Origin: Paralithodes platypus
Taxonomy: Eukaryota > Arthropoda > Malacostraca > Decapoda > Lithodidae
DNA length: 64,000 nt
NCBI GenBank assembly: GCA_032716605.1
Contig: CM064530.1
Coordinates: 7,650,158-7,714,157 of the forward strand
Direction of reading: 5' to 3'
The notes below the pieces were generated by a model. It was not told the origin of the DNA, did not search any database, and saw nothing but the letters and a program-made list of their open reading frames with translations. How positions within the stretch are numbered: the first letter of the stretch is position 1; the number at the start of each line of letters is the position of its first letter. Positions 41,937 to 53,296 of this stretch are shown here, piece by piece. The translations under genes and the position numbers were made by a program.

Positions 41937-42309
41937 CCTGAGCCAATCACGAATGTAAACGCTTAGTTAGGAGTACGGTACCGTACGAATGGATAATTTC
42001 GTCATTTATGTAGGCTACCGTACCATAGGTTGTAATAGGACAGGACTTTTAACTATGACTGTTTACATGTCAGTGTGTGGATTATATTTTGGCTCGCATC
42101 GGTATTTAAATATGCCACCATTTTATTCATGTCAGGTTTTTTTGTGTAGGTATGTAGCAAGTGTGTATTAACCAAAGTGGGGCAGGTGTGTGCATGATGG
42201 TTTGCCGGGTACAGGTGTTATAGCCAGAAACAGGTGTAGTGTATACCATATTCATGCGAGGGATTGAGTCATGCGGGCAAACACATCTGTATTTAGTCAG
42301 TTAATTTCA

Positions 42310-42590
42310 CTACACTTTTACAAGCACACCACACTTTTCTCCAACACACCTAAACAAAAAATTAATGTGGATGAGGGAGACAAAAGGCAAAACTGCAGAG
42401 TTGAAAGAGTGACAGGGCAAAACTGCAGTTGAAAGAGTGACAGGGCAAAACTGCAGTTGAAAGAGTGACAGGGCCAAAATCAAGGAATGTTCGTACGTAC
42501 CTGGATTTTGGCTGTCTATCACTCTTTCAACCTTGGGGGCACTTGCTACAGGCAGCTTTGCCTTTTGGCCTTTTCATGCTCTTAGAAAAA
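42310..42590. mobile_element. LINE 3' UTR pieces in opposite orientation
   Basis: TTGAAAGAGTGACAGGGC occurs three times (about 28 bp apart) reading one way (42400-42480). CTATCACTCTTTCAACCTTG with TTGCTACAGGCAGCTTTGCC follows the other way, so two 3' ends abut as an inverted pair. Confidence 0.55.
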
Positions 42591-42861
42591 AGTGTAGCCT
42601 ATCTTCATTATGAACGTCTATCATTATCTTCATCTTTCATCACCATCACCACTAACATCATCATTAGGCCTTTCACCACTTGTATCATTATCACCACCAC
42701 TATTATCGCCAAGACACCAACGTTGTAATACCGGTAACTCACTATTGTCTTTAGGCTATACCGTGGTTATAATGGTCACTAGCTCCATTGACATCACATT
42801 ATCATACGGTATTCAGCCTCCACCACCACCTTCATCATCATTATTTTCACTGTCTCATTAA

Positions 42862-42911
42862 GGGCCACCCCTTCGGGGATCACGGCGTCAGGCAATAGAT
42901 AGATAGATAGA
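42862..42911 (+). mobile_element. RTE-like LINE 3' tail
   Basis: GGCCACCCCTTCGGGGATCA then GGCGTCAGGCAATAGATAG, directly followed by the TTAA of a family A element. Confidence 0.75.
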
Positions 42912-43225
42912 TTAAGGGGAGATGGGTCGTTTTTCTGGTCCCCCTTCTCATGTTTATCCCCATTAGTTTTCAGGTTTTAAGACGTTCGCACAATTAGTTT
43001 GTCGACTTTTCGTGTAACTTAGGTGTCGATTTTTCCTGGCAAGCGATAGCGAGCCTGTAATTTAGGAGGAAGCGGCATTCGGCCGGGACATGTTTCTACC
43101 GAAAAATGTACAAATATATTTTGAAAGGGGATTCTGTTTTTTAAAGTTTGATAGAGGACTAGGGAGGAAACTAGAACAAAATAAGTACCGGTAAATGAAA
43201 AAACAAAATCGACCAAAAAGTTATT
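42912..43225 (+). mobile_element. TTAA MITE, family A, right end lost
   Basis: TTAAGGGGAGATGGGTCG start and landmarks through AAGTTTGATAGAGG and GGAGGAAACTAGAAC. No closing TTAA. Confidence 0.85.
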
Positions 43226-43759
43226 GTCGTCATAAGCGCTATTAAATTAGGCCTACCTCACTAATTTAGGCCTTTATAATATTAACGTACCGTACCGTAC
43301 TCAAAGGTTTAGCAGTCTAACGGTGTATATCTAGTATTGGTGACTTAAACAAGGGAATAGGTCTCTGGTTTGACACCCCTGTATAATCTAGCCTGAATCC
43401 TGTGTAAAATTTCAAGTAGAAACGCATTTGCCTTATATACTAAATTTTAGCATATATGCATTATGTAGTTGTATATTAAGAGTGCCTTCAGAACTTATGA
43501 ATATATTACCAAGATGTACCGGTATCTATGAAGTAAGATTAGCATTTAACACTCCGCCACCCATGTTTCAGAATAAAGACCAAAGAGCCACCACGATGCC
43601 AACAATAAAGCCCCAAGAACGTGTTGAACAATCCAGTGAGGCAAGTAAGGCAAGCAAGTGAAAGAATAACAACAGTGAGCAACAAGTAGGTGGAGGCTTG
43701 TAGACGGGGCAGCTTAGAAAAAAAAAGAAAAAAAGATAACAAAAAGGGTCTTGTGTGTG

Positions 43760-44910
43760 TGGGCTGTTTTTGGTCTACCCTGCCCTGCCCTGCCCTGCCC
43801 TGTCTGGTTTGGTCTGGTGGTGGGGTTCTTCCTTGTCCTGCCCCCCCCAGTCCCTCCCCGCCCCGCCCCGCCTTGTCCTTCCCCGATCTTGTCCTTCAAG
43901 TTTGTCCTGTCCATCATCAATCCTGCCTTTCATTAATCCTTAATCGTGCCTCTCCTTAATCCCAATCCTGCCTTTCATTAATCCTCAATCGTGTCTTTCA
44001 TTAATCCTCATTCCTGCCTTTCCTTAATCCTCAATCTTGCACTATCTTATGTTTTTTTTTTTTTTTCTTCTGGACGGGCTTTTACCATCTTTTTCTTATG
44101 TATAGATCTTGCCTTGCTCCCATCCCCCTGATTTAATCACTTTCACTTTGTTTCAGTCCACCCTCCTACCTTTTAAATGTGCCCAGCTTTAGTTTTCTGC
44201 TTGGTCTACCATACCAATCATACCAGTTCCCAATCTTTCCCTTAACTTATAAAATTTGCCTGGGTCTAGCCTTCTGTTTGCCCTACCATACCAATCGTAC
44301 CAATCCCCAATCGTTCTCTCATCCGTTATTCTTTTTTCCCCCCCGACGAATTCCCAGTCTTTCCCAGCTCTGTCGTGTTTTGTTCAGTTTGCCCTCTAGC
44401 CTTCTTTGTCATGCCGTTCTCTTGTCATGACTGATCTTTAACCTTGTCATTGGTGCCTGTGGTCTGGCCGCATATCTTCCTGTATCGGATTCCTAGGCCC
44501 CTATACATCTTTTTGGTCTACATTTTACGTTTTCTACCCTTCCTCTCTGTCCCATTAGTTTTCAGATTCGAAGATTTTTGCCCCCATTGCTTTGTCAATA
44601 TAAAGACTTTTCGTGTCATTAAGGTGTTTAATATTTTCCTGGCGAGCAATATCGAGCCCTCCCTGTTTCTCCCTACCTTACCCAACCCCACCTTACCAAT
44701 TAAAGCCGACCCTATCCCTATCCTGACCTAACTAACCTCGTCCTATCCAAAACACAGCCTATCCAACCTTAGCCGACCCTATCCTGACCTAGACTAACTA
44801 ACCTCGTCCTATCCAAAACACAGCCTATCCAATCCTAGACCTCAAATATAGGCCTTTTCAATCCTAGACCACCTCCAAACAAGGCCTACCCAAGCTTAGA
44901 CCTCCAAACT
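43760..44910. repeat. pyrimidine-rich tract with several short duplications
   Basis: Contains (CCCTG)n at 43776-43800, an array of about 28 bp TTAATCCTCAATCCTGCCTT-like units at 43916-44040, a duplication of about 102 bp (CTACCATACCAATC) at 44168-44320, and a duplication of about 62 bp (CTAACTAACCTCGTCCTATC) at 44705-44835. Plus-strand C/T bias continues up to the candidate acceptor at 44926. Confidence 0.75.
44550..44660 (+). mobile_element. family A MITE internal fragment
   Basis: CCCATTAGTTTTCAGATTCG, ATTGCTTTGTCAATATAAAG, CGTGTCATTAAGGTGT and CCTGGCGAGCAATATCGAGCC in family order. Confidence 0.8.
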
Positions 44911-44926
44911 ATATATTTTTTTTTAG

Positions 44927-45135
44927 GCCTATAACCCATTTCGGCTTACATCACGTGAGCCTAAGCCACCAGTAATACCACCACCACCACCATCATGAAG
45001 TTCTTCAAGAAATACACACCGCAACAGTCTGTCAGCCAGGACCACCACAAATCCTCTCAGCACCACCACCACCAACACCACCAACACCACAATAACAACA
45101 ACAACAACGACCCCTACATCGACAGCAGGAAGCAG
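44927..45135 (+). CDS. candidate coding exon with His/Gln/Asn-rich tract (unrecognised protein)
   Basis: Seen: acceptor TATATTTTTTTTTAG ending at 44926, 68 nt of 5' UTR, ATG at 44995 in context CACCATCATGA, 47 open codons, then CAG|GTATGT (donor at 45136) in phase 0. The peptide begins MKFFKKYTPQQSVSQDHHKS, has a His/Gln run and six Asn at residues 23-38, and ends NDPYIDSRKQ. Read into the intron, the frame stops about ten codons later. The start is basic and not a signal peptide, so a cytosolic or nuclear protein is more likely. Triplet repeats (CAC, CAA, AAC) in frame with good splice sites on both sides are typical of an arthropod N-terminal exon, but a chance low-complexity frame is possible. 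The proposed promoter lies 12 kb upstream. Downstream exons were not found before the window end. Confidence 0.5.
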
Positions 45136-45358
45136 GTATGTAATTATTGTGTGTGTTGTGGGTAAAAAGACGATTCAGTAGCAATGGGATGTCCGGTTTA
45201 CTCAAGCAATTTGGTGGCAGTTCTTTGATCGTTAGTAAGCCGGGTTTTCATTAGGTTTTTAGTGTACAGTTGGGTCTGAGTACATTATTAGATTAATATC
45301 CAATATTCAATAACTGGATATCAATCGTAGTCATGTACCGGGTACTTAACCTTTAAAT

Positions 45359-45540
45359 GTCTTGGTGGTGTAATGGTTAGAGTGTTTACAATCTGTATGT
45401 GGTATACCGGTACCAAGTTTGAATCCCGGGACTCCGGGAGGATTACATGTTTTCATTAATTTCATTGGGAGGCGTTTGCAGTAACACAGGGTAAGTGGTT
45501 GTAGGCCTTCAAGAGTTTTATTATCACTTAAGACCATTCT
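45359..45540 (+). mobile_element. tRNA-derived SINE, second family, copy 1
   Basis: TGGTGTAATGGTTAGAG (A box) and AAGTTTGAATCCC (B box) spaced as in tRNA. The head resembles 62099-62168. The body ends in unclear sequence near 45540. Confidence 0.65.
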
Positions 45541-45719
45541 CTGTTGGCCTACCCGATTATTGTAGATAACATACCAATCTTGATGTTTACGGTACCTTAG
45601 GCTATGTTTATGACATAACTACAAACTCGTGTAAGCTAATGATAACTTAGTGTAGCCGGTATTCTACAGGTAAGTTACTGGGTATGATAATTTTGTTTTC
45701 TATGTGTAGGCCTATGAAG

Positions 45720-46610
45720 GAGACAAAAGGCGAAGCGTGAGTAAACCAAGATTTTTTTGGCATTAGACTGAGAGAAAGAAGATGGAATGTATACCTCCAT
45801 GCCCGAGATCATTACCTAGGTAATGCATTCAGCGCACTCCTAGGATTCCCAGCCACGGAAGCAAAAATCATGACATGGCAAATCAAAGAAGTACTGCTGA
45901 GAGCCTCCCAGTCGGCAGCGTTAAAGTGCCACAAGCGCCGCCAGCTGGGAGGATCGGGTGGCTATACTGGAGAGATAGGACAGGGTACAGAGATAAGGTT
46001 ATGACCGGAAGAGACCAACAGAGATAAAAGGTTTTCAGTGTAAGCAGAAAGATTACAGGTTAGAAATAAGTCAAGGATGTTGGGCCGATCTCCAGGGCGG
46101 TCAGGGTTACTTGTAGGATGCTAGACTAACTGTTCAAGGTCATTTAGGATAGAAAAGATGTAGGCTTGTTCACCAGATTGGTTAGTAAATGAGAGGAAAG
46201 CCATTGACAGTGATGAACATTAAAATCACCTAAGAAAAGAGAGGTTGAAAGGATGGGTTTCACTTTAGAGTCTAGATAGTCAAAGATTTTAGGGAAGTCA
46301 GTTGAGTTAGGGGATAGATAAACAACACAGACATATTTAGTTTGAGAGTGACAGGAAAGCTTGAGCCAGAGAGTTCAGAATTCAGAGGAGTCAAAGTTGG
46401 GAACACGAAAGCAAGTGAGTTTGTTGTGTTCATGTATACATCTGCCTTTGGCTTTGAAACTAGGATAGAAAAAAGTAGGAGGGAACGGAGGAGTTGCTGG
46501 AAGTTGCCTCAGACATCTGAGTCTCTGCGAGAAAATTATCAGTTTTATTTGAGGAGAGGTGGTGTTCGTCAAGGGGAAAGTTAGATTAAAGGCCGCGAAT
46601 ATTTGAGAAG
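45720..46610 (-). pseudogene. Jockey-like LINE endonuclease fragment
   Basis: On the minus strand an APE-type endonuclease can be read across several frames: FKAKGRCIHEHNKLTCFRVP, LFLGDFNVHHCQWLSSH (GDFN motif, near 46245-46195), [12 protein letters not shown] (near 46075), and [19 protein letters not shown], where the usual SDH is SGH. Stops and frame shifts break it. It lies in the proposed intron downstream of the 44927 exon. Probably the same element type as the reverse transcriptase relic at 13985-15041. Confidence 0.75.
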
Positions 46611-46779
46611 TTGATGGTTAGAGTGTCTGGCCGTGGTCTAGAGTATCTTGATTGGTCGTCAGGGGTTGATCTATTGTCCGTCTCAATAAGTTACTTGAAC
46701 TACATGATACGCTGCATATTAGCTTTGTATGTAGTGTTTAGTTATCGTGTACTATTTCTGCCCTATGTGTATGAGACAA

Positions 46780-46925
46780 ACTGCAAAACCGCCTGCAACA
46801 AATCTCCCCCCCCCCCCTCCCCAAGTTGAAAGACCGAAAGATAACCAAATTCAAGGTACCGTACCGGTACGTTAAATTATTTAGGTGTAGCCCTATCGGA
46901 AAGAAGTGTGGTGTGCTTGTTAAGG
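46780..46925 (-). mobile_element. retroelement 3' UTR module, further copy
   Basis: AAGTTGAAAGACCGAAAGAT, TTAAATTATTTAGGTGTAG and GTGGTGTGCTTGTTAAG align with 19510-19600. Confidence 0.5.
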
Positions 46926-47125
46926 GGGTAGTGCATATTTTATGGTCTATTTAGTTGTTTATAGGTCTATATATATTTATTTTTAGTTTCCTCGCTAGAC
47001 CTCCATCAAACTTTTTAAAACTCCCCCTAGAGCCCCTTTGAAGTCTTAGAATCGCCAAACTAATGGTCCGAACGTCTTACGATCTAAAAACCAATGAGGT
47101 TAAATACGAGGGAGAAGGGAGCCAA
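46920..47125 (-). mobile_element. TTAA MITE, family A, internally deleted
   Basis: TTAAGGGGGTAGTGC start, CTAGACCTCCATCAAACTTT, then a jump straight to AATCGCCAAACTAATGG and ACGAGGGAGAAGGGAG. The central hairpin region is missing. Confidence 0.8.
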
Positions 47126-47299
47126 AACATTATTTACACCTGGCCGCCTGACGTAAAGAGATATAACTGTATATATTGGATGGAGTTTATTATCTATATC
47201 CAAGGTCTGGCAACTACATGAAACATATATAATTGTAAAGTAATGAGCAGGTAGGCTAGGGTACCTGTACTTTATTATCTCTAGATCCAGTTCTTAAGG

Positions 47300-47800
47300 A
47301 TGGGCGGGGTTGAGTTAGGGCTGTGTGGGTGTGTGAGAGAGAGGGTGATGTGTATGTATGTTTGAGTGAGGGCGATGTATGTGTGTGTGTGTGTGTGTGA
47401 GAGTGTGAGAGAGAGAGAAAGAGGCGATGTGTGTGTATGATTGAGTGAGAGCGATATGTGTGTGTGTGTGTGTGTTTGTTTATTTGTTTGTTTGTGTGAG
47501 GGAAAGCGATGTGCGTGAATGATTAATGAGTGTGTGAGAGAGAGAGAGAGATAGACCGATGTGTGTGTCTGAGAAAGAGGGCGATATGTGTGTGTTGGGT
47601 GTGGGAGGGCAGGAAATTGGGTATGCATGTGTGTGTGTGTGTGCTTGTGAGTTCGTGTGGAAGGGAAGGGTACAGGTGCACGTGTATGTGTGTGGAGGAT
47701 AAAGGTGCACACATGTACGTTGGTGTGGAAGGTACCGGTGCACATGTGAGAGAGAGAGAGTGAGAGTGCTTGAGTTAGAGTTAGTTTGTGAATATATGTG
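47300..47800. repeat. degenerate (GT)n/(GA)n tract
   Basis: Alternating GTGTGT and GAGAGA runs. Long open frames on both strands here are artefacts. Confidence 0.9.
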
Positions 47801-47940
47801 TGTGTCTATGTGTAAGCTAGGTCTGACAATGAATTTATGAAAACCTATAGTATTATTTATTTTGTTGTATATGGGTCCGTACTACAATTATGTGTGTGTA
47901 ATTTTGTCTAGGTTACCGGTGTGTGTGTCTCATAATAATA

Positions 47941-47972
47941 ATGTGTGTGTGTGTGTGTGCGTGTGTGTGTGC

Positions 47973-48023
<51 letters not shown>

Positions 48024-48034
48024 CGCGCGCGCGG
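47941..48034. repeat. (GT)n(GC)n microsatellite
   Basis: GT repeat with GCGT interruptions ending in a GC run. Confidence 0.95.
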
Positions 48035-48109
48035 AAGTGACAGCTCGTACTGTACCAGGTAAGTTGCAAGGTGAGATGTTAAGCTTGTCTCCACCCTCCT
48101 GCTGGCCTA

Positions 48110-48355
48110 CCTCCTCCTTCCTTCCTCCTCTATTCCACCCCTCTATCCACCTCTCCAACCCTCCATCCACCTCTCCACCCCTCCATCCACCCCTTCACCC
48201 CTTCATTAACCTCTCCACCCCTCCATCCACCTCACCAACCCTCCATCCACCTCTCCAACCCTCCATCCACCTCTCCACCCCTTCATTAACCTCTCTACCC
48301 CTCCATCCACCTCACCAACCCTCCATCCACCTCTCCAATCCTCCAACCAGTCGCA
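48110..48355. repeat. pyrimidine minisatellite, CCTCCATCCACCTCTCCA units
   Basis: About 12 units of 18-21 bp with variants CACCAACCCTCCAT and CTTCATTAACCTCTC. A duplicated block of about 100 bp is visible. Confidence 0.88.
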
Positions 48356-48889
48356 GGAACCCCAACCCACATAGCTACTGAGTCACCAAGGCGCTGATAC
48401 CTTTGTCCCATCGGTCCTAACTTTGTAAAGGTTCCTCCCAACCCAAACCAACTTTCACGTCTTTGCCTTTTGAGGGTGGCTAGGCCTAAGAAAGGAAAGG
48501 GGTGTTGGTACAATCGGATGCCATAGTATCTGGCCCACTTTTAAAAATTCGTGGACCCCCTAAGTTTTTCTTTATGCAATTACAGTATAACTATATGGAT
48601 TGGTTTTGAGATGGACAGTGGTATGGTTGAGCTTACTTGCATTCCAGGTAGGGGCTTATTTATGTTCTCCTAACTTCCACCTTGAACAAGAAAGTTAATG
48701 TAGGTCAGGGGAAACAGTTTATGTATTTTTTCCCCTTGGTTTTACTGCATTTTGTGTGTCCTTTACTTCCTTATTTTTTTGTACGGTATTTTATCTTCTT
48801 GTTTTGTGTGTTTCTCTCCGTTTTGTATTTTACCTCCGCTTTTCTGGGTAATATTGGAGAGGAATAAGGTACAGGAGACTAACTACAGG

Positions 48890-48962
48890 CACTTGAGTAG
48901 ATGTTCGTTATATATATATATATATATTAGAAAATTAGCCTCTACACTTGAGTAGATGTTCG

Positions 48963-49024
<62 letters not shown>

Positions 49025-49036
49025 GAGCCTCTACAC
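48890..49036. repeat. two-unit duplication containing (TA)n
   Basis: CACTTGAGTAGATGTTCGTT, (TA)n, TTAGAAAAT and AGCCTCTACAC occur twice, with (TA)n of about 20 and about 52 bp. Confidence 0.92.
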
Positions 49037-49371
49037 AGGTGGCTGTGGACTAGCCGAAGGATAGGGATAGTGGCCAGTGGGACGCTTGAAGTTGTTTGTT
49101 TTTGTTAGATCCAGTAAGACCTCACTTCCTCCTCCCCTCTTTTGTCATCCACTCCACCCTCCCTATCCTCCTCCTGTCCTTCACCACTATACGAATCTTA
49201 TTCCCCTCCATTCACTCTATCTATGTACGTATCTATTTATCTCATACACCAGTACACACTGATGCTTATAGATACACGTCGTCTTGCAAGGAGTTATCAA
49301 TAAAGTATTCACGTAACGTACCGTAATGAACTGCATGCTCATTACATATTGAATCGTCTAGTCTTGATTAT

Positions 49372-49373
<2 letters not shown>

Positions 49374-49409
<36 letters not shown>

Positions 49410-49453
49410 CCTTTGTAATGGAGGCCATATGAGATACCTGATGCATAATGAAG

Positions 49454-49505
<52 letters not shown>

Positions 49506-49640
49506 ACACACACGCTTTTCACTGCCCCCCACCCACACACGTAAACAATACCAGCAATCCCCGGATGTAACACGGAAATACCACCTAGGCCACAGAGAGT
49601 GAAACCAGCTGGAGAGAGAGAGAGAGAGAGAGAGAGATAA
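49374..49640. repeat. (CT)n, (CA)n and (GA)n microsatellites
   Basis: CT 49374-49401, CA 49456-49513, GA 49613-49636. Open frames across these are artefacts. Confidence 0.92.
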
Positions 49641-49879
49641 TTTGGTATATTTATGATGCACCAAAGAAAACATTGCAAAGATATACAATAGTCCCAGGTG
49701 CAATTGATATCTTGATTACACAGGTGACATACCGGTACCGGCACCGAACCTGTAGGCCATAGGCTAACAGGATTTGACATCAACTTTAAGTAAAGTTATA
49801 GTAAACCTATTCACATCTTATGTGGACGTAATCATGTCTACAAAATTAACTCCTATTCACTCGAGAGAGAGAGAGAGAG

Positions 49880-50489
49880 AGATTTTGTGTTCTCAAGACT
49901 ATTTTCTGATAAGCTACATTGTAAATAGTGTAAATAATAGCGAAGATGTGTGTACTGACGAACTAGAGAGTCTGGGAGAGAGTCAGGGTCCCTGGAGAGA
50001 GTAATAGCCAAATGCCCAACTGTTGAACGCATTAACCTCGTTGTCATATTTCGCGATCATACTAAACATCTTCACAAACTTTAAAAAATTATACATACTG
50101 CTGAAATACTACGGAATATGATACGAATGTTTATATTTATTGTTTATTATTCGCGATCCTAATTTTGTTGAATCGTTGGCACTTTTCTACACGATTAATA
50201 AGCGTCGTTTTCTATATTATGACGACCAGCTTATGGCAACATCCTTATACTTGCCAGCCGAAAAATACATCAGTATTTGTCTACATTAGCGCTTTTTGTT
50301 TATCTTGCTAAATAGATTTGGCGGGTAAAGCTGGGAACTATTATTTTGGTTTTATTTTAGTTTTGTATAATTATGTTTTTGGAGTAAATATTGGCGTGTT
50401 TTTATAGTGAAGTGGCATCACTGGTTTGTTGTTGCCACCTGTAGGTCTTCCATATGTACCGATTATGTCGAGAAAAGATTTGTGACTTA

Positions 50490-50524
<35 letters not shown>

Positions 50525-50940
50525 GGTAGTACGGTACACGTGTGCAATGAAGCAGTGAGAGAGAAGAGAAACGGACAGACAGATACTCTCTTCATGTGTA
50601 ATAAGAGGTTGCATGTGTGTGTGTGTGTGTAGGCTAAATTAAGTGTTTGCGTGAGGAGTGCTGTAATAGAGCCACACGTTACTACTACACAGATATTTGA
50701 AGGCGTACCGTAGATGTTTGATTAATAGAGAGATAAAATTATATGCGGTGCTGATTGGCGGGTAGATAAATATAGCAATGTGTAGATAGATAAATATTTG
50801 AATGCGTACCGTAGATTATCAAATGAAGTAAATGTTTTCTGTCGCCAAATTGATCAAATGGATGAATAATAAGAAGAGAGAGAGAGATATAGGATGTAAT
50901 TAAGATTTATTTTAAATTCAGTACCGGTACCGGTGCAGTC
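49880..50940. other. no supportable gene
   Basis: AT-rich unique DNA with short GA and G runs (50490-50526, 50876-50889). Confidence 0.4.
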
Positions 50941-50959
50941 CTTTAAACTTAATATTGGG

Positions 50960-51141
50960 TACGGTACTAATAGACGATTTTATTCAGTTTAATAAGTGCC
51001 TACAGCAATTAACATGCTTCAAACTATCTCACTTAACCAACTTTACTACCACAGAATCACAGATCCTTCTAAAACTGCACAAAATCTTCTAAATGTAGTT
51101 AAAATATAATTGAAAGACGTCTCCGGTACAAAAGGGGTTAA
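50960..51141. mobile_element. TTAA MITE, family B, left end degraded
   Basis: AATAGACGATTTTATTCAG, ACTATCTCACTTAACC, ACAAAATCTTCTAAATGTAG and end CTCCGGTACAAAAGGGGTTAA. Confidence 0.8.
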
Positions 51142-51189
51142 CAGCCTACAGTATATTATGCCTGTAAGATTTACATAAATACACTTTCC

Positions 51190-51290
51190 ACACAGATCTT
51201 ACGATCCCTGCGAGGTGGCCAGCGATCCTAAGCGTGAGGGAAAATGGAAGAAAAGGATAGAACAGATGAAGGCTCTCTCCCCACCCTCCG
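51190..51290 (+). mobile_element. retroelement-derived module, second copy
   Basis: ACGATCCCTGCGAGGTGGCC and the LTIPARWP reading match 7190-7330 in opposite orientation. Confidence 0.45.
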
Positions 51291-51454
51291 GTAATTTGCC
51301 GTACATGGAAACAGTTAGAAATGAATAGCCTTGCAGGGCATGGAAATCGCCTGAAAGAATTTACAGAATATTTAGAAATGGCAAGGAAATGTCATGCATA
51401 CCTTCACCTTTTAGTTTTCCTTCAGCTCTCTTCAACTTAAGCAGTGTTCATAGG

Positions 51455-51820
51455 CTATCTGAGAGAGAGAGAGAGAGAGAGGGGGGGGGGATGTGTATGT
51501 ATCAATGCTGACAAAGATCAAGTTAGTATGGATATAGAAGTGGAAGGGTCGGAGGAATGACCGAAAGAAAGAGAAAGAGAGAGAGGGGGGGGGGGGTGTA
51601 TGTATCAATGCTGACAAAGATCAAGTATGGATATAGAAGTGGAAGGGTCGGAGGAATGACCGAAAGAAAGAGAGAGAGAGAGAAGGAGAAGATAAGTGGG
51701 GTCAAAAGAATAAAGAGGGGGAGGTTATGACAATAGTGATGCAAGAGATCAAGTTCTATTAAATTTAGATTACGCACATGTAGGAGGAATGAACGAGAGA
51801 GAGAGAGGGGGGGGGGGTGG
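51455..51820. repeat. tandem unit of about 112 bp with (GA)n(G)n, 2-3 copies
   Basis: TATGTATCAATGCTGACAAA, GGATATAGAAGTGGAAGGG and GGAATGACCGAAAGAAAG repeat at 51491 and 51598. A degenerate third part lies near 51735-51815. Confidence 0.9.
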
Positions 51821-51869
51821 GGGGAGGGGAGGGGGGGGTGACAATATGAGAACACTGTGAACTAAAGTA

Positions 51870-52157
51870 CCTTCTTCCCACTCCACCACCACCTCCCTTC
51901 CTTCCTCCTTTCTCTCCTCCACCTCCCTTACTTCCCACTCCACCACCTCCCCCCCCCCACTAGCTTCCTTCCTCCTCTCTCTCCTCCACCTCCCTTTCAT
52001 TTCCACTCAACCACCTCCTCCCCCCTTCTCTCCTCCCTCTCCCTTTCATCCCACTCCACCACCTCCCCTCTCCCCTCCTGCCTCCTCTTCTTCGCACTCC
52101 ACCACCTCCTCCCTCCCCTTCCCTTTCTCTCGCCTTCTTCTCTTCCCTTTCTTTCCC
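51870..52157. repeat. polypyrimidine tract, left of the LINE
   Basis: Degenerate CTCCACCACCTCC repeats, nearly pure C/T. The same composition resumes at 55013, so the LINE appears to be inserted in it. Confidence 0.85.
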
Positions 52158-52166
52158 GGTTATGTA

Positions 52167-52815
52167 ATGTTTGAGAACAGCCGAATAAATAAAAATGGAG
52201 GTGGCGTTTTATTTTATATCAAAGAAAGTCTTAACCCGACCCTCGTGTCAAAACCTCAAATTGTGAACGTCGACACATCTTTTGTGCTAATAAAGAATAA
52301 TAAAGGTACAAAAATAATACTTGCGTTAATATACAGACCTCCAGCTCAATCAGTGCAAACTGACCGAGAAATTTACGAACAAATTGCAGATGTAAGTACC
52401 TCACAAGATACCGTAATTTTTGGCGACTTTAATTTACCTGTGCCCAAGTGGGACGATACTCTTACTTCACACTCCGGACATGACTTGTATACGAACTTGC
52501 AAGAGAGTTCGCTTTATCAATTTGTTCGAATGCCGACCCGTGGTAATAACGTTCTTGACATTGTACTTGCAACAAAAGAAGAATTGATAGAGAATTTGAA
52601 TGTTGGTGATGAATTCAGTAACAGCGACCAGCGTACGATAACTTTCACTTTAAAGTTTACTAGTAACGAACCAAATAGTAGCATCGAAAAAGTCCCTAAT
52701 TTCAAGAAAGCAAACTTCCATAAACTTAGAGCTATGTTTAAAGAAACTGACTGTCGCTTTTTAATTAACAATAACGACATAATACATCTTGGAAGTTATT
52801 CGAAACCCCTTACCT
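52167..52815 (+). pseudogene. LINE endonuclease domain (APE type), truncated
   Basis: Would nick target DNA for target-primed reverse transcription. Motifs in order: NGGGVLFYIKESL (residues 9-21), LALIYRPP, VIFGDFNLPVPKWDD, VRMPTRGNNVLDIVLATKEE, and NSDQRTITF, where the usual catalytic SDH is SDQ. The N-terminal catalytic residues are missing. The frame ends at a TAA (52815) caused by a frame change; the reading continues at 52823-53029 (PKWWHKDISNCLLAKK, the spacer before RT). Confidence 0.85.
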
Positions 52816-53296
52816 AAAAGCAGTGCAAGACTGCATACCATCGAAAATACGGCGTCCAGGCCATAATAATAAGCCCAAATGGTGGCATAAAGATATTTCA
52901 AACTGCCTGCTTGCTAAAAAATTTGCTAATGATAGATTAACATCCTCACAAAATGACGAAGAACGGGTGAAATTTGTAGAGCTACGACGCAAAGCCAAAA
53001 AGTTAATTAAGCAAAGTAAAAGACCTTAGAGTTACATATTGCGAATCAAAGTAAAACAAACCCGAAAGAATTCTATAGTTATATCAGAGAGAAAAAGTAC
53101 TTACTTCAACTGGTGGACCGTTAGTCGATGAAAAAGGAGAAACCCACCAACGCGCAGTACAAATGAGTAATGCCCTCAATACCTTCTTTGCATCAGTTTT
53201 TACAACAGAAGACCTCAGTGATATCCCTACACCATCGCCGATTCAGATTGATAATTCAGATGTTCTAAGCAATATCACCGTTACGAGAGAGAAGTA

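Noticed and set aside
45601..45668. Possible exon between CCTTAG and ACAG|GTAAGT
   Set aside because: The donor is good, but every frame contains a stop within the interval. It could only be non-coding and has no other support.
48040..48060. CCAG|GTAAGT donor after the (GC)n run
   Set aside because: No acceptor or open exon precedes it, only (GT)n(GC)n. Likely chance.
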